Positions 46,858 to 47,400 of a stretch of 47,400 nt of DNA are shown piece by piece (within the stretch, counting starts at the first letter, position 1; each line of letters opens with the position of its first letter). Both the position numbers and the translations under genes were made by a program. This stretch comes from Prevotellaceae bacterium (lineage in GTDB: Bacteria > Bacteroidota > Bacteroidia > Bacteroidales > Bacteroidaceae), in the NCBI GenBank assembly GCA_021204845.1, contig JAJPYT010000197.1, positions 1 through 47,400 of the forward strand, written 5' to 3'. Under the pieces are notes generated by a model. That model did no database searches and had not been told where the DNA came from. It was given only the letters and a program-made list of their open reading frames with translations.

Positions 46858-47352
46858 TCAGATATTGTCTATTTTAGGTGCGGTCTCCTTGCGTATTCCG
46901 CCAATGGGCACCTCTTTCTTCAGGCTTTGCTTAAGGGAGATGAGCGTCTCGGTGGCTATTACTCCAGGTATCTCCTGAATCTTGTTGTTGAGCAGCTCCA
47001 TCAGATGGGCATTGTCACGCGCGTAGAGCTTTACGAGCATGGTGTAGGGCCCCGTGGTGAAGTGACACTCGACAATCTCTTGAATCTTGGCGAACTCCTC
47101 GCAAACTCGGTCGTACATGCTGCCACGCTCAAGGGTTATGCCTATGTAGGTGCAGGTGTTGTAGCCCAGACTTGCGGGATTCACGTGGTAACCGCTGCCG
47201 ACGATGACTCCCATGTCTATGAGCCGCTGCACTCGCTGGTGGATGGCGGCACGGCTCACGCCGCATTCGGCTGCCACGTCTTTAAAGGGAATTCTGGCAT
47301 TGTTTGAGATGATTTCCAAGATTCTTTTGTCCAAGTTGTCTATCTTTTCCAT
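46858..47352 (-). CDS. Lrp/AsnC-family transcriptional regulator
   Basis: LDKRILEIISNNARIPFKDVAAECGVSRAAIHQRVQRLIDMGVI; C-terminal RAM-like domain. Confidence 0.94.
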   Translation of the reverse strand: MEKIDNLDKRILEIISNNARIPFKDVAAECGVSRAAIHQRVQRLIDMGVIVGSGYHVNPASLGYNTCTYIGITLERGSMYDRVCEEFAKIQEIVECHFTTGPYTMLVKLYARDNAHLMELLNNKIQEIPGVIATETLISLKQSLKKEVPIGGIRKETAPKIDNI

Positions 47353-47400
47353 GGAGAAAATTCTTCTTATAGGTTAGTCTTCTATTATACAAAGTTACCA

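Overview
Bacteroidales-type (probably Prevotellaceae-like) chromosomal segment, judged from TAnnTTTG promoter boxes, gene content and gene order. Core blocks: degP/htrA protease; primary sigma factor rpoD; the MoxR-DUF58-BatA-BatB/C-BatD-BatE aerotolerance operon; a PAP2 phosphatase; grpE-dnaJ-folC; a galactose/arabinose/pentose-phosphate cluster (galM, MFS transporter, galK, exported galM, SGLT symporter, NUDIX-type AraR, araD, araA, araB-like kinase, tkt, rpiB). On the minus strand lie a cobalamin-riboswitch-controlled BtuH/BtuG/PKD/BtuB-like operon, dusB, sufE, an M28 glutaminyl-cyclase-like lipoprotein, a C26-M19 fusion peptidase and an Lrp/AsnC regulator. The most unusual part is an AT-richer accessory island (about 12.6-19.6 kb) between PAP2 and grpE. 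It carries a tight five-gene operon: 4-TM protein, P-loop GTPase, TM/coiled-coil protein, retropepsin-like lipoprotein, and a second TM/coiled-coil protein. I cannot match it to a named system. It is preceded by a candidate ~300-nt structured RNA with its own promoter box and terminator, and followed by repeat-rich noncoding DNA (AT-rich palindromes, 22-bp tandem repeats, an interspersed repeat also seen at the window start). All family calls come from reading motifs; no database search was run.
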